This document shows, one piece after another, positions 37,682 to 48,422 of a DNA stretch of 64,000 nucleotides. The notes beneath the pieces are model-generated. The model was not told where the DNA came from, made no database searches, and was given only the letters and a program-made list of their open reading frames with translations. Origin of the DNA: Pseudorasbora parva. Taxonomy: Eukaryota; Chordata; Actinopteri; Cypriniformes; Gobionidae. Positions within the stretch are counted from its first letter, which is position 1, and every line of letters begins with the position of its first letter. The stretch lies in NCBI RefSeq assembly GCF_024679245.1, contig NC_090177.1:28670675-28734674 (forward strand), read 5' to 3'. The translations under genes were made by a program, and so were the position numbers.

Positions 37682-38462
37682 CTAGCTTATTTGCGATGAA
37701 GCAAGAGCTCTGCTTGTGATAGGCTTGGCGATGAGATGCTTTATCTCTTTCCCTCGCACATAGCCCGGTCTAGGATGTAAGATGGCCTTTACTCCGCCAG
37801 GGGCAAACTCCAAGAAAGTTGGCATGACTGCCAAGGCCTGGAGATCCCCCACTCTCCTCAGAGAAGTGATAGCAAGGAGAAAGGCAACCTTCAGGGTCAA
37901 GTTCTTTGCCTCAGCCGACTCCAGTGGCTCGAAGGGGGCCTCAACGGCTCACGGAGGAACTGTACAACCAGATGGTGCTTCCCCAAAGGCCCATCACCTA
38001 TAGGCGAGTGGAAAGCCCCAATAGCAGCCACGTACACCTTAAGTGTGGATGGGGTAAGACCAGCAGAGAAACGATCTTGGAGGAACTCCAGCACTGAAGC
38101 CACCGGAAGTTAACCGGATCCATCTCCTGTTATCTACACCATGTGGAAAAAAACATTCCATTTCAGGCTGTACAGTCTCCTGGTGGAAGGAGCCCTGGAA
38201 CTAAGTAGGGTCTCAACCACACCTGCTGACAGACCAGCCTTTAAGTACCGAGCCCCCTCAGGGGCCAGACCCAGAGGTTCCATAGCTCTGGCCAGGGGTG
38301 GAATATTGTGCCCCCTGCCTGCGACAGCAGATCCCTCCTCAGAGGGACCTGCCATGGAAGGCCGTCTAGCAGTGCTACAATGTCCGAGAACCATACTTAG
38401 GTCGGCCTGCAGGGTGCCACTAGAAGCAGGCATCAAGGGGCTGGATGTGTGAGAGAGAACCA
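37682..38462 (-). pseudogene. DIRS tyrosine recombinase, truncated
   Basis: Three frame-broken pieces. The N-terminal SSRAPSTRRLYSLKW lies near 38160-38200, then LEFLQDRFSAGLTPSTLKVY near 38040-38095, then the catalytic arginine region ITSLRRVGDLQAL near 37840-37870. After PGYV the match to the intact copy stops and the sequence reaches the terminal repeat within about 80 bases. The HxxR and tyrosine motifs needed for strand exchange are therefore missing. The element that supplied them is represented at 59979-61138. Confidence 0.8.
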
Positions 38463-38483
38463 CAGTGGACAGTGGGACGTCTC

Positions 38484-39003
38484 TCAAGACACGAACAGAT
38501 CCACTTCCACTGGGCCAAATCTCTTGCACATGGCCTCCACCACCCCTGGGTGGAGACGACACGCCCCGGGCCTCAGCCCCTGCCTCGACAGGACGTCTGC
38601 TCCCTGAGAGGCGACAGTTTCCCCTGGGACCACAGAAGGATCTGATGTGCCAATGTGCATAGAGGGCGCGACCTCAGAGCCCCCTGATGATTTAGATACG
38701 CGACCACAGCTGTTTTGTCCGAGCGTCCCAGGACATGGTGGCTGCGGAGGTCCGGGAAAAAGCTCCTTAGAGCCTTGAAGACCGCCAGCATTTCCAGGCA
38801 GTTGATATGCCAAGAGGAATGCTGGGTCTCCCACAAACCCCTGCAAAGTGGCTGTCCATGACCGCGCCCAAACCAGTGAGGGAGGCATCTGTTGATACGG
38901 TTTTCTGGCAACATGATGCTCCCAGCACTGGCCCCTTGGACAGGAACCAAGGTTTCCGCCATATGACGTGGGAACAAAGGCATCTACGCATTACCCTGAT
39001 CAT
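38484..39003 (-). pseudogene. DIRS RNase H domain, frameshifted
   Basis: The first RNase H aspartate region (VSTDASLTGLGAVMD) near 38890-38930 is in one frame and the following INCLEMLAVFKALRSF to SDKTAVVAYLNHQG region is in another. The third-motif DN pair seen in the intact copy reads DK here. It degraded the RNA strand during cDNA synthesis in an active element; here it is dead. Confidence 0.75.
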
Positions 39004-39054
39004 ACGAAATGGATTCCCCTTCAGGGAAAACCCCTTGGCTTTCAGCCACCAATG

Positions 39055-39858
39055 TTAGGGTCTCATGTGCAGCAGGCCAAAAGGTATCACATTGGACGCT
39101 GCTGCCATAAGACCCAGCAGTCTCTGAAACTGCTTCCCAGTGAGGCTGTGGCCTAGCCTCATTCTGGAGACCATCTCCCATATGGTTTCCACGCGTGCGG
39201 GAGACATTTGTGCCCGCATCGTCATAGAATCCCATACGACCCCCAGGAACGTAGTCCTCTGGGAAGGTGTCAACACACTCTTCTTCGTGTTGAGACTCAG
39301 CCCCAAGTACCTGATGTGGGTCAGAACGACATCTCGATGCCGAACTGCCATCTCGCACGACTCGGCCAGAATCAGCCAGTGGTTGATGTAATTTAGTATA
39401 CGGATGCCCTGGAGTCTCAGTGGAGCCAGTTCAGCATCCATACACTTGTTGAAGGTGCGAGGGGAAAGGGCTAGGCCGAAGGGAAGAACACGATATTGGT
39501 TCGCTTTGCACCCAAAAGCGAATCTCAGGAACCTCCTGTGACACGGAAGGATGGAGATGTGGAAGTATATGTCCTTCAGATCTATCGTGACGAACCAGTC
39601 CTCGAACTGGATCTGACTCACGATGGCTGGAATTGTGAGCATCTTGAACCTGAATCTTCTCAGAGAACGGTTCAAGAGCCTGAGATCTAATATTGGACAC
39701 AAACCCCCATCCTTTTTGGAAACTATGAAGTATCTGCTGTAAAACCCGGATTCCCTGTCTGCCAGGGGAAAACATTCTATGGCCTCCTTGGCCAACAGGA
39801 ATTGTATTTCCTGCTCGATAACCCGAACCTGCTCTGGGCCGACCATCGTCCAGACCAC
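39055..39858 (-). pseudogene. DIRS reverse transcriptase domain with mutated YxDD
   Basis: A 267-residue stop-free stretch carries the RT blocks SRYFIVSKKDGGLCPILDLR, FVTIDLKDIYFHISI and VLPFGLALSPRTFNKCMD. The catalytic YIDD reads YINH, so both metal-binding aspartates of that motif are changed. Frames upstream and downstream are interrupted. A long intact frame with a destroyed active site indicates recent decay of a formerly good copy. Confidence 0.85.
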
Positions 39859-40168
39859 CCCATTAAAATTCGGGGGAGGGGAACTGAACTGAAGTCTGTA
39901 AACTAGCTCTACAGTACGCAGGGCCCACGCAGATATATTCGGAAGACATGATGCGCCTAGATAATCTATTAAGGGAACCAGGCTGGCTCTCGAGGCTGGC
40001 TTCGGGTGTCAACCAAGCATCTCTCCCGACCCCCTTGAAGCGACTGACCAGCAGGGAGAAGACGAGATCGATTTTCCGTTCGCCGCCCCAAAGCATGCTG
40101 CACGGCGGGAATACCGCACTGATTTCCTGAGAGCTTCGGGGGGGAAACGACCTTGGTCGCTCCAAGTT

Positions 40169-41688
40169 AAACTACATTAATAAAAAATATACATTAATAC
40201 ATCAATTTAAAGACTAAATGAATAAGGAACAAATCATTAATAATATAGACCTAAATAATATGAATAAAGAAAATCATAAACATTGACCTTTTGGATACAT
40301 CACTTTAGCTGGTAACATTTATATAGTGTCTTACTATATAACACAATTTATTGATTAAATATAAGATATATATTTGATGTAAAAGATGATGCTTACATCT
40401 AATAAGATGAAACAATGCCCTTTATTAAAGGCAGAAATGCCCTAGACATCAATTTAATTTAATTTAAAAATGCCCCAGGCAAGTATTGCCCCATATATAT
40501 TCATTTTTGTCAATACTTCAAACTAACTACTGTAAAGTATATGAACAATATGAACATTTGTGTAAGTCAGCTGTAAGTCACATCAGACCTATACACAGTC
40601 TAATTACTAACAAAATCCCAGAAAATATTGAGATATAAGATAATATCAATATCACACACCTCTATTAAATTCAAGTAAAACAAAAGGAGATACAAGACAT
40701 TGTATCCCCCTAGCACACAACAATCATTATGTTGTTTCAATGGCCAAAGTGATCAAATGAGTTTGAGATGGGCATTTAAATGGACACTTAAAATGAGATA
40801 GAGAAGAGTGGTTGGTTCTGATCTAAGAGGCCTGTGGCTTATGATTAAGAAAGCTGATGACTTTAGAAAAATAACCAAGTGCCCTTCTATTTAAACCTTT
40901 AAAACACATAACAACACTTTATATTGAATTCTGAATTGAACTGGTACCCAGAGAAGAGAGGTGAGCATAGGTGATATATGGACCCTGTTGGTATTTGTCA
41001 CGAGTCTTGCAGCAGCATTCTGCATTAACAGTGACTTGAAGAATCAGAAACTGTGGTTTTCTTGAAGCTGACCTGCATTTGGCATGCTGAAAAAGAAATG
41101 TGTGGAATAACAAGCAGATTCTGGTGCCTTAAAGCACAGTATTTATTCTGTAAATCATAGTGTTGAGTTGGTTTGGGCATGCAGCCCAAGCCCTGGAATT
41201 ATATTACTGCTGACCTTCATAGAAGAATGAATACCTAGGTGAACAGAAACATAATATCTGCTCAGATACAAACACTTTCACACTCACTGTGCAATGTACT
41301 GCTATGTCCAAACATTTATAACGGATTGACATTGAGTAGGCAGAATAAGTTAAATAATTTAATATTCTCTTCAGTTACTTTTTTCCCTAAACGATATGCA
41401 GCAGGTTTCCGCAGTATGGATAAAGCAATCATGCTGAAAGTCCTGATTGATGAGTAATTGCTCAACTGATCGATACTTTCACCAGCCATCTGTCCTCAAT
41501 TATCTGTCCCTTGGCTGTATGTTAAATAGCTGCCACTCATAAACCTGTATACCAAAGATTGGTTGGCTCAGACAGAATAATTGATTGAATGAGTGTAAAT
41601 AGATTCCCACTGATCAATTAAGCTAAGCTAAGGATTCTTAATATCAAACTGAGTGTGCGGAGCGAAACCTGTGTGTGTTGTGTTTTAC

Positions 41689-41727
<39 letters not shown>

Positions 41728-41869
41728 TATATATATATATATATATATTACATCTCCCATTCCCTTTAAAAGCCAGCTGCACCATGGCGGATTGCTAATT
41801 ACATAGCGGAATTTGTGAGCGGAAAGACTGAATGCTTCTCCAGAGAGGAATCCTTCTCCATTAGTACAA
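40169..41869. other. AT-rich sequence, no gene recognised
   Basis: A stretch near 40925-41070 (GAGGTGAGCATAGGTGATAT, GCAGCAGCATTCTGCATTAA) resembles a dispersed fish retroposon fragment from memory. A (GT)n/(TA)n microsatellite lies at 41690-41749. Confidence 0.35.
41690..41749. repeat. (GT)n(TA)n microsatellite
   Basis: GT repeats to 41724 followed by TA repeats from about 41729. Confidence 0.95.
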
Positions 41870-42277
41870 CGTTTATAAATCAGCGTATTGATTCAGGATT
41901 CGGATCGCCAAATCATGAATCAATACGCTGATTCATAACCATTCAAATCTTTATGTGATGATTGAAAACAAACCCGAAAGAGAAGACAATGCTGAATAAA
42001 GTCGTAGTTTTTGTTATTTTTGGACCAAAATGTATTTTCGAAGCTTCAAGAGATTCTAATCAACCAACTCATGTCACATATGGACTACTTTGATTATGTT
42101 TTTATTCCCTTTCTGGACTTAGACAGTATATTGTGCACACACTTGCATACGCTCTCGCACTAAATATAAAATATCTTAAACTTCTTAAAGGTCTTACGGG
42201 TGTGGAACGACATTAGAGTGAGTCATTAATGAATGACAATCATTAATGATAATTTCATTTTTGGGTGAACTAACCCT
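41870..42277 (-). mobile_element. TTAA-type non-autonomous element
   Basis: The right end TTTTTGGGTGAACTAACCCT abuts TTAA at 42278-42281. The interior shares GGTCTTACGGGTGTGGAACG with the copy at 19.7-20.7 kb and TCGCCAAA(T/G)TCA-type motifs with 51.2-51.4 kb. The left end is uncertain. Confidence 0.6.
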
Positions 42278-42281
42278 TTAA

Positions 42282-43425
42282 TATTGCATTTTATTTAATT
42301 TCAATGTAGACGTATTACATAAGCATTACATTTTACCGACTAGTTTTGTGCATTTGTATTTATATTGAATGTGTTTAGACTAAATACCATAAAGCCATTC
42401 TAGATGAAGAAACAATACGTTTTACTTGTTACCATGTAGTGAGGTGCCATGTGAACCTGTTTCTAGTCTAAATATGAAAAAAATTCTTAAATCAAGATGC
42501 ATTTTCTAGATAGATAAAATAATAATGATAGTAATATATTAGTAGTAAAATAATAGTAATAATATTTAGAATTCCAGTGGTACTGGTGGATTTCGAGCAT
42601 ATCTTTGCGTCATTACGTCACATCTGTACACATAAAGAGTCCCGGCTAGTAGGCTATATTGCGTGTTTATTAACTATTAATTAATGTATTAAGAGTTAAT
42701 ACGTGTGAGGATGTTGGAGGTGTAGATTTATTGCCTTTTGGTTTAACACTTTACAAAAACAGGACATAATTAATCATGTATTAATACATTAATTAATAGT
42801 TAATTCCACATGAACTCATGATTAGTTCAGATATGAACTAATCATGAACAAATTAGGAGCTATCCTGAACTGAGTCATAAGGATTCATGCCTGATTAACA
42901 GCAGCATTAATACATATTAGTACATGTTTGATAATAATGCATTAATTAACATGCATGGTTAAACTAAATCAAACAGGCTCTTTAAGAATAAATAAGAATT
43001 ACTCTGACTTTGAATTAAACATGTGATTTAATACTGTCATAATTTGAACTGTAAATTGTATTTTAATCTGTCATCTGCAGCTTTGCATATTTATATAGTT
43101 CAATTACGTTTAGTCATAGCTAGTTTTCTTCCAGGAACTACAGTATGTAGGGTTTGTTTCTGGCGGGGCACATTAGTTGGCCTCTTGGTGCTTTTTTTTA
43201 TTTATTTGTGTTTCTTCACTGGCATTATTTTTTTAATCAAATAATAAATGTTGAACGCTTTGGTTAACCAACATAATTTAAGACATGTTTGTATGATTGT
43301 TGTATTGCGATATTTCTGGAGGTGTAAGTAATTAAATGTATTTTTTTAATATATGCTTCGATTAGCATTAGCTGATGGATGCCCCCTGCTTTAAATTTAA
43401 ACATGCCTTGTATGTGTCTGTACAG
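42282..43425. other. AT-rich sequence with ATTAATTAA repeats
   Basis: Repeated TTAATACATTAATTAATAGT-like motifs at 42665-42960 may be a degraded palindromic MITE. No gene recognised. Confidence 0.35.
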
Positions 43426-43520
43426 GTACATTACATTTACATTTAATCATTTAGCACACACTTTTATCCAAAGCGACTTACAAAAAGGGGAGAGCACTAG
43501 AAGCAACGAAACATGCAAGG
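43426..43520. repeat. Dispersed fish repeat (TTTATCCAAAGCGACTTACA)
   Basis: TACATTTACATTTAATCATT followed by TTTATCCAAAGCGACTTACA is a motif I recall from many teleost repeats. It directly adjoins the antisense L2 fragment. Confidence 0.55.
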
Positions 43521-43633
43521 GCAACAACCTGAATCTGCTGTAAAAAGTCTCAGTTAATCGGGCACAGTACAATTTTTTTTTTCCAGAAATGTCTTTCAGG
43601 CAGACAGTGATATGAACACCAACTGTATGATCA

Positions 43634-44780
43634 TCAGGTTGAAATGAGTCGAGTGTCATCAGCGTAGCAGTGATAAGAGAAGTCGTGTTTCTTAATGACA
43701 GATCCTAATGATGACATGTAGATGGAGAAGAGAAGTGGTCCAAGCACTGAGCCCTGGGGAACCCCAGTAGCTAAATGATGTGACTTAGACACTTCACCTC
43801 TCCATGACACCCTGTAGGACCTACCTGAGAGGTAAGACCTGAACCACTGGAGAGCAGTTCCTGAGATCCCAGTCTTCTTAAGTGTTGACAGGAGGATCTG
43901 ATGGTTAACTGTGTCAGAAGCAGCAGACAGATCCAGCAGGATGAGCACTGAGGATTTGGAAGCTGCTTTTGCCAGTCTCAGTGCCTCAGTTACCGAGAGC
44001 AAGGCAGTCTCAGTCGAATGGCCGCTTTTGAAGCCAGATTGGTTGTTGTCCGGGAGGTTGTTCTTTTCAAGAAACATAGAGAGTTGATTGAACACAACTC
44101 GCTCAAGTGTCTTTGAAATGAAAGGCAGAAGGGAATGTAGTTTTCTAAAAGTGCTGGATTCAGAGAGGGTTTCTTAAACAGTGGGGTTACCCGAGCCTGC
44201 TTAAATACTGTGGGAAAGGTCCCCGTGTGAAAAGAAGTGTTGACAATGTAAGTTAGTGCAGGAGTGATTGAAGAAGAAATGGCCTGAAGGAGGTGAGTGG
44301 GTATAGGATCAAGTGGACAGGTAGTAGGGTGATTGGAAAAGATGAGTTTAGAAATCTCTGCCTCGGAGATCAGAGAGAAGGATGGAAGCGTGTTTGTGTT
44401 AGTTGTTGAGATGTGCGTGTCAGTTTGTGGTGAGGAGAACTGGTTGCTGATGAGGGAGTTTTTGTCTTGTTTTGTTTGTTTTGGTTGCTGATGAGAGAGG
44501 AGAATGTTTTAAAGAGTGTGCGAGAGTCAGAGCAATTGTTGATTTTGTTGTGGTAGTTAGTGTTGTTTTAGCAGTGGAGACATTTGTAGAGAAAGAAGAG
44601 AGAAGAGACTGACACAAGGTAAGGTCAGTATAGTTTTTAGATTTCCGCCATTTCCTCTTTGCCCCCCTGAGTCGAGAGCGATGTTCTCGGAGAACATCAT
44701 ACAGCCAGGGGGCAGATGGGGTGGGGCGGGATGGTCTGGATGAAAGGGGGCAAAAACTGTCTGAGGAATGTCTAAGGTAT
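43634..44780 (-). pseudogene. L2-type LINE reverse transcriptase fragment
   Basis: A 153-residue open stretch (43634-44095, minus) carries RT blocks in order: SGFKSGHSTETALLSVTEAL, ILLDLSAASDTVNH (the usual F of AAFDTV is S), TGVPQGSVLGPLLFSIYMS and YHCYADDTRL with the YADD catalytic motif intact. Upstream, 44096-44180 continues in the same sense (LPF-SKTLER-type). Homology becomes ragged toward 44780. Both ends of the polymerase are missing. It lies antisense within other repeat sequence. L2/CR1-group membership is from motif style. Confidence 0.85.
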
Positions 44781-44789
44781 GTTTGGACT

Positions 44790-46429
44790 TTCTTTTAAGT
44801 CCATATATGTTTAATAACTAGCCTACATATAATTTGTATGTTGTTTGTTTGTTTGTACCTGGGGTGTAAAGGAATAAGGATTCTTAGTGTATATGTTAAT
44901 TTATTTTGTAATTAATTAATTGTTAGTGTATCATTGTGTCATACCTTTACTTCAGGGGGCACGTCATTACTAACTCATGGTTAACTAACCAGTTATTCTG
45001 ATTGAAAGTATCCACAATGACTGACAGTCACACATTCGCCTCAAAACATTGGATTCATCCACTCTGTGCCGTTTTTTTATTTTTATTTATTTATTTATTT
45101 ATTTTTAATAAGCATTTTTGTCAGGCTCCTATGTCTAGGTTTCTATATGTATAGGGACTGTGGCTGATTTAGTGGGCTTGAAGTGAAAATATTTTATGAA
45201 CATATACTATATGCAGAGAGCATTTACTCAGTATTGTTATCTCATTTTTGGCTAAAGTGGCTTTTAAAGGCTTTTGCCTCTGACCTCTTCATATTTATAT
45301 ACATATAAATATATAAAGTTTTGACACCCCTGGTTTGTTATCTGAATTTTAATATTGATGCATACCTATTGCAAAACAAATATTTGAAGAACACAGAATT
45401 TAAGTGTTCTTGTACAACTCAGCTCACCCCCTTTAATGTAAACAGAGGCATAAACTTAGCCAACCACCACAACGCCAAAGCATGCCCATCATCTCTTCCA
45501 TTTTCTTATTTCTTATCCTTCAAAAAACTAATTTTCACTCTGTGCAGTACGGTTATGCCTCTGTAGACCCCTCTATGTTAGGTTGAAAATGGAGGCAGCT
45601 AGCAAATTTAAATGTAAATCTCTGAGCCAGTGCTCCCAAAAGCACTGGAAACAACAGCAAAGAAAAATGATTGTACTTTAATACTCCGACTCAAACTTTA
45701 AAAGTTGCTTTTCAGTTTAATATGCTGAGATGTCGATACATGATTGTATCTTTCCTAAGTATTTAAATATCAAGTTGGAGATTAACTAGATAAAAATCAA
45801 TGAAAACTGCAGTCATGCTGTCTGCCAGGTTCTGCAGGCATCAGGGTACTATATCAATGTCAGCAGCTCCAGCTTGAGAGTCTGGAAAATAAACTGCTTT
45901 ATAAAATATACAATTTCAATTGATTCAGCTTTCAACCACAAGAATGCATTAGAGGTACATACTGCACAGCGGGGTCTACATAACAAAAATCTGGACTTCA
46001 CAATGTAATTTAAACCTGTAAATAAATTCAGCACATAGGTCACTAATCAAATAATCAGTGTGTGACATTGACCATGTGATTATGTGAACAGAGAGTCAAA
46101 TCAAGTTTAATCGAAATTATGATTTCTGCTTCGATAAATTAAGAAAAATTGTCTGTGATTTTTGGCCCATGTTATTTATCCTGAAACTTGTTTTTTCAAA
46201 GAGTTAATCAAACATAAGAATATAGAAAATCACCCAATAATTTTACAGAATAACATATTTATTAAGAAACACTATGCAGTGATTTTCTTAGTTGAATGCT
46301 ATACTGTTATACTCTCAACTAATAAAGCAACATTCACACTGAGGCTTTTAATTATTTGTTTTTAAAAAATGCGGAGGGAAAGGTCAAAAAGCAGGGCAGG
46401 AGTGAGCCGAGTGAGAATACTGAATATAA
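44790..46429. other. AT-rich sequence, no gene recognised
   Basis: A T/ATTT-rich tract lies near 45071-45107. No coding signal seen. Confidence 0.4.
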
Positions 46430-46730
46430 GAATATCCTGTACGTTTTGGAGCTGAAAACTTCCTAATTAAAAGAGAAGCTTTAACAGACACCATGTCCAG
46501 AAAACGAGGCTCTCAAATCAATGACGTATAAGAATGGTGAAACGCCGCCTCTATGTGTACGCTGCTTCTGTAGCCCCGCCCACCGACTCATGGAGCTAAA
46601 CTGATCGTGTTACAGAGCAATAAACATGCCAAAGATAGCAAGATACCTGCAGGATTTGCAGACACATTGAGATTAAAACACAATGCTGTGCCTTCTATAT
46701 TGGATCCGACAGGAATGGTGTTTTTTTTTT

Positions 46731-46810
<80 letters not shown>

Positions 46811-47297
46811 AGTATTACATTGTTACAGATATTGATTATATGTATGTGTCTAAAAGAAAATGCATTAGCATGCTGTCACAGGCTGGTGAATTGTGTTTAG
46901 TGATATTCGGGATCAGAACAGATCGCATGGGATGTTTTCCAGACCAAAACGTAAGCACGTCGGTAGGCCGGTGAATCTTACATAGTAAAATAACATTAAT
47001 TTATTGATCTGCCTTGTTAATGTTTACTCTCGTGACTTGATATTTGAAGAGCATGTGCCCGCTTATGTGTGTGCGGTTGGCGCTTATATCCACTGATCGG
47101 ACGGGCCAAGTAATAAAAAAGTAAATCAATCGCGGGTGGATAGGAGATAAATCATTGTGATTGTTTGATAAATACGTTTTGAGAGCCCTGCCAGAGAATT
47201 ACTCCGGCCGCTTTCAAAACTATCCCTCCCGTGAAATGACAATTTGACCTCAGACAGTCACACATTATATAAAATAAAAAGCCAGTTCATGACACCT
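46430..47297 (+). mobile_element. TTAA/THAP element, copy 2
   Basis: Shares AAGAATATCCTGTA and GATTAAAACACAATG...ATTGGATCCGACAGGAATGG with the copies at 31.2 and 55.7 kb. Most of the THAP exon is deleted between the AACATGCCAAAGATAGCAAG start and the GGATTTGCAGACACATTGAG block. The right end TTCATGACACCT is followed by TTAA (47298-47301). The left end is decayed. Contains a (TA)n expansion. Confidence 0.65.
46733..46807. repeat. (TA)n microsatellite
   Basis: About 75 bp of TA, at the place where the related element at 31.7 kb has only a short (TA)n. Confidence 0.97.
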
Positions 47298-47423
47298 TTA
47301 ACACAAATGCTGTTTTTAGCCTGCTTGGGCATTTTATTGGGTTATTTTTTAATATGTTTTTTATCCAGTGCTGAGTATTTTTTTGTTTTGTTTTTCTGAT
47401 ACCCAGCACTGTGTCAATGTAAC

Positions 47424-48414
47424 GTTTACGTTCGTAGAAACGTTGCTAGGCAACGTGGGGGAGAGGACGCTGGCGTTGTCTGTTCGCCGCTTCTCCACCC
47501 ACAAATCATGTTAATGTACTATTAGATTTAGATTTTATTTTATTTCCTTATGTTTGTGACTAGTCTAACAGTCAGAGCTACAATTGGGGCTGTTGCTGAT
47601 TGCTGGCAGCCACTGAGAGGACGTTGTTCGCCCGTTTCACCGTTTTCAACCGCTTCTCTAATGTTTATGTTTGAATTGCTGCGGTTGGTTCTGGTTTGGA
47701 GGACATTTGATGTTTCTCGCCGCGACTGCTCACTGGTGGTCTTCCTTGGGCTTAAGCTGCATGGTGGCTGAAGTTTGCACCGGGCTAGCGTCATCTGGGC
47801 CATCGTAATCGGCTTCCGGCATGATGTTGGGATGTTCCGCTTTTCGGCTGCGCCGCTGTTCCGTCCTGCATTGCGGCCGTGGAGCGGATTGGACTTCTGC
47901 GCCGACCCCGGTGTGTCCACAGAAGTGCCCGGAAAAATGTTCTGCCTCCTGCATGGTGCTGCGGCGATCCCCATCGTTTGAATCGTCATGAATCTGGTCT
48001 TCAGCTGTCCTGCCTCGGCGATGTCATCAAGACACACTGCCGCTGGGAGAAATTTAAAACATGGAGTGGACCACAGTGTGCTGCGGAGCTAACAGAGACT
48101 TCCACCATCAGCTGTTTTCTGTTCACCATTAGCTCTGTTTCTGTTCACCATCAGCTCTGTTTCTGTTCACCATCAGCTCTGTTTCTGTTCACCATCAGCT
48201 CTGTTTCTGTTCACCATCAGCTCTGTTTCTCTTCACCATCAGCTCTGTTTCTGTTCACCATCAGCTCTGTTTCTGTTCACCATCAGCTCTGTTTCTGTTC
48301 TGTTTTCTGTGTTGGTTGATTGTTTGTAGTATTCTATATTTTTACTTGTTATTCATTTTTTTGTGTTATTATAAATAAAATGCATTATAAATAAAATCTA
48401 TTATTATTATTATT
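47424..48414 (+). mobile_element. Composite retroposon: GC-rich body, 22-bp VNTR, (ATT)n tail
   Basis: 991 bp flanked by the exact 8-mer AATGTAAC (47416-47423 and 48415-48422). The body (47424-48095) is far richer in GC than the surroundings and has no recognised protein. Then follow nine 22-bp units, an AT-rich 3' part and a tail of (ATT)n. A variable-length target duplication plus a simple 3' tail is typical of LINE-driven retroposition. The layout of body, VNTR, 3' segment and tail recalls composite non-autonomous retroposons. The mobilising LINE is not known. Confidence 0.7.
48100..48300 (+). repeat. 22-bp VNTR
   Basis: Nine occurrences of CACCATCAGCT spaced 22 bp apart, linked by CTGTTTCTGTT. 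The first is diverged and one unit has C for G. Units are not a multiple of three, so it is not a coding repeat. Confidence 0.95.
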
Positions 48415-48422
48415 AATGTAAC

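Larger units (their letters stand above)
37488..40168 (-). mobile_element. DIRS-type retrotransposon, deleted and inactive copy
   Basis: The left end has the DIRS terminal repeat (AACGTCTCGGCTTATG... TTCCCTGAGAGGGAACGAGA) also found at 59559 and 52613. Inward lie recombinase, RNase H and RT remnants in the same minus orientation as the 60-64 kb copy. The 5' (right) end is truncated near 40168, so gag is absent. The 3' part of the recombinase is deleted up to the terminal repeat. Confidence 0.85.

Noticed and set aside
47540..48037. 165-codon minus-strand open frame in the GC-rich retroposon body
   Set aside because: No recognisable domain; GC-rich DNA gives long chance frames, and the element is oriented on the plus strand.
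48100..48300. Regular 22-bp units looked at first like a CRISPR array
   Set aside because: Units are contiguous with no distinct spacers, and the context is a fish retroposon; it is a VNTR.
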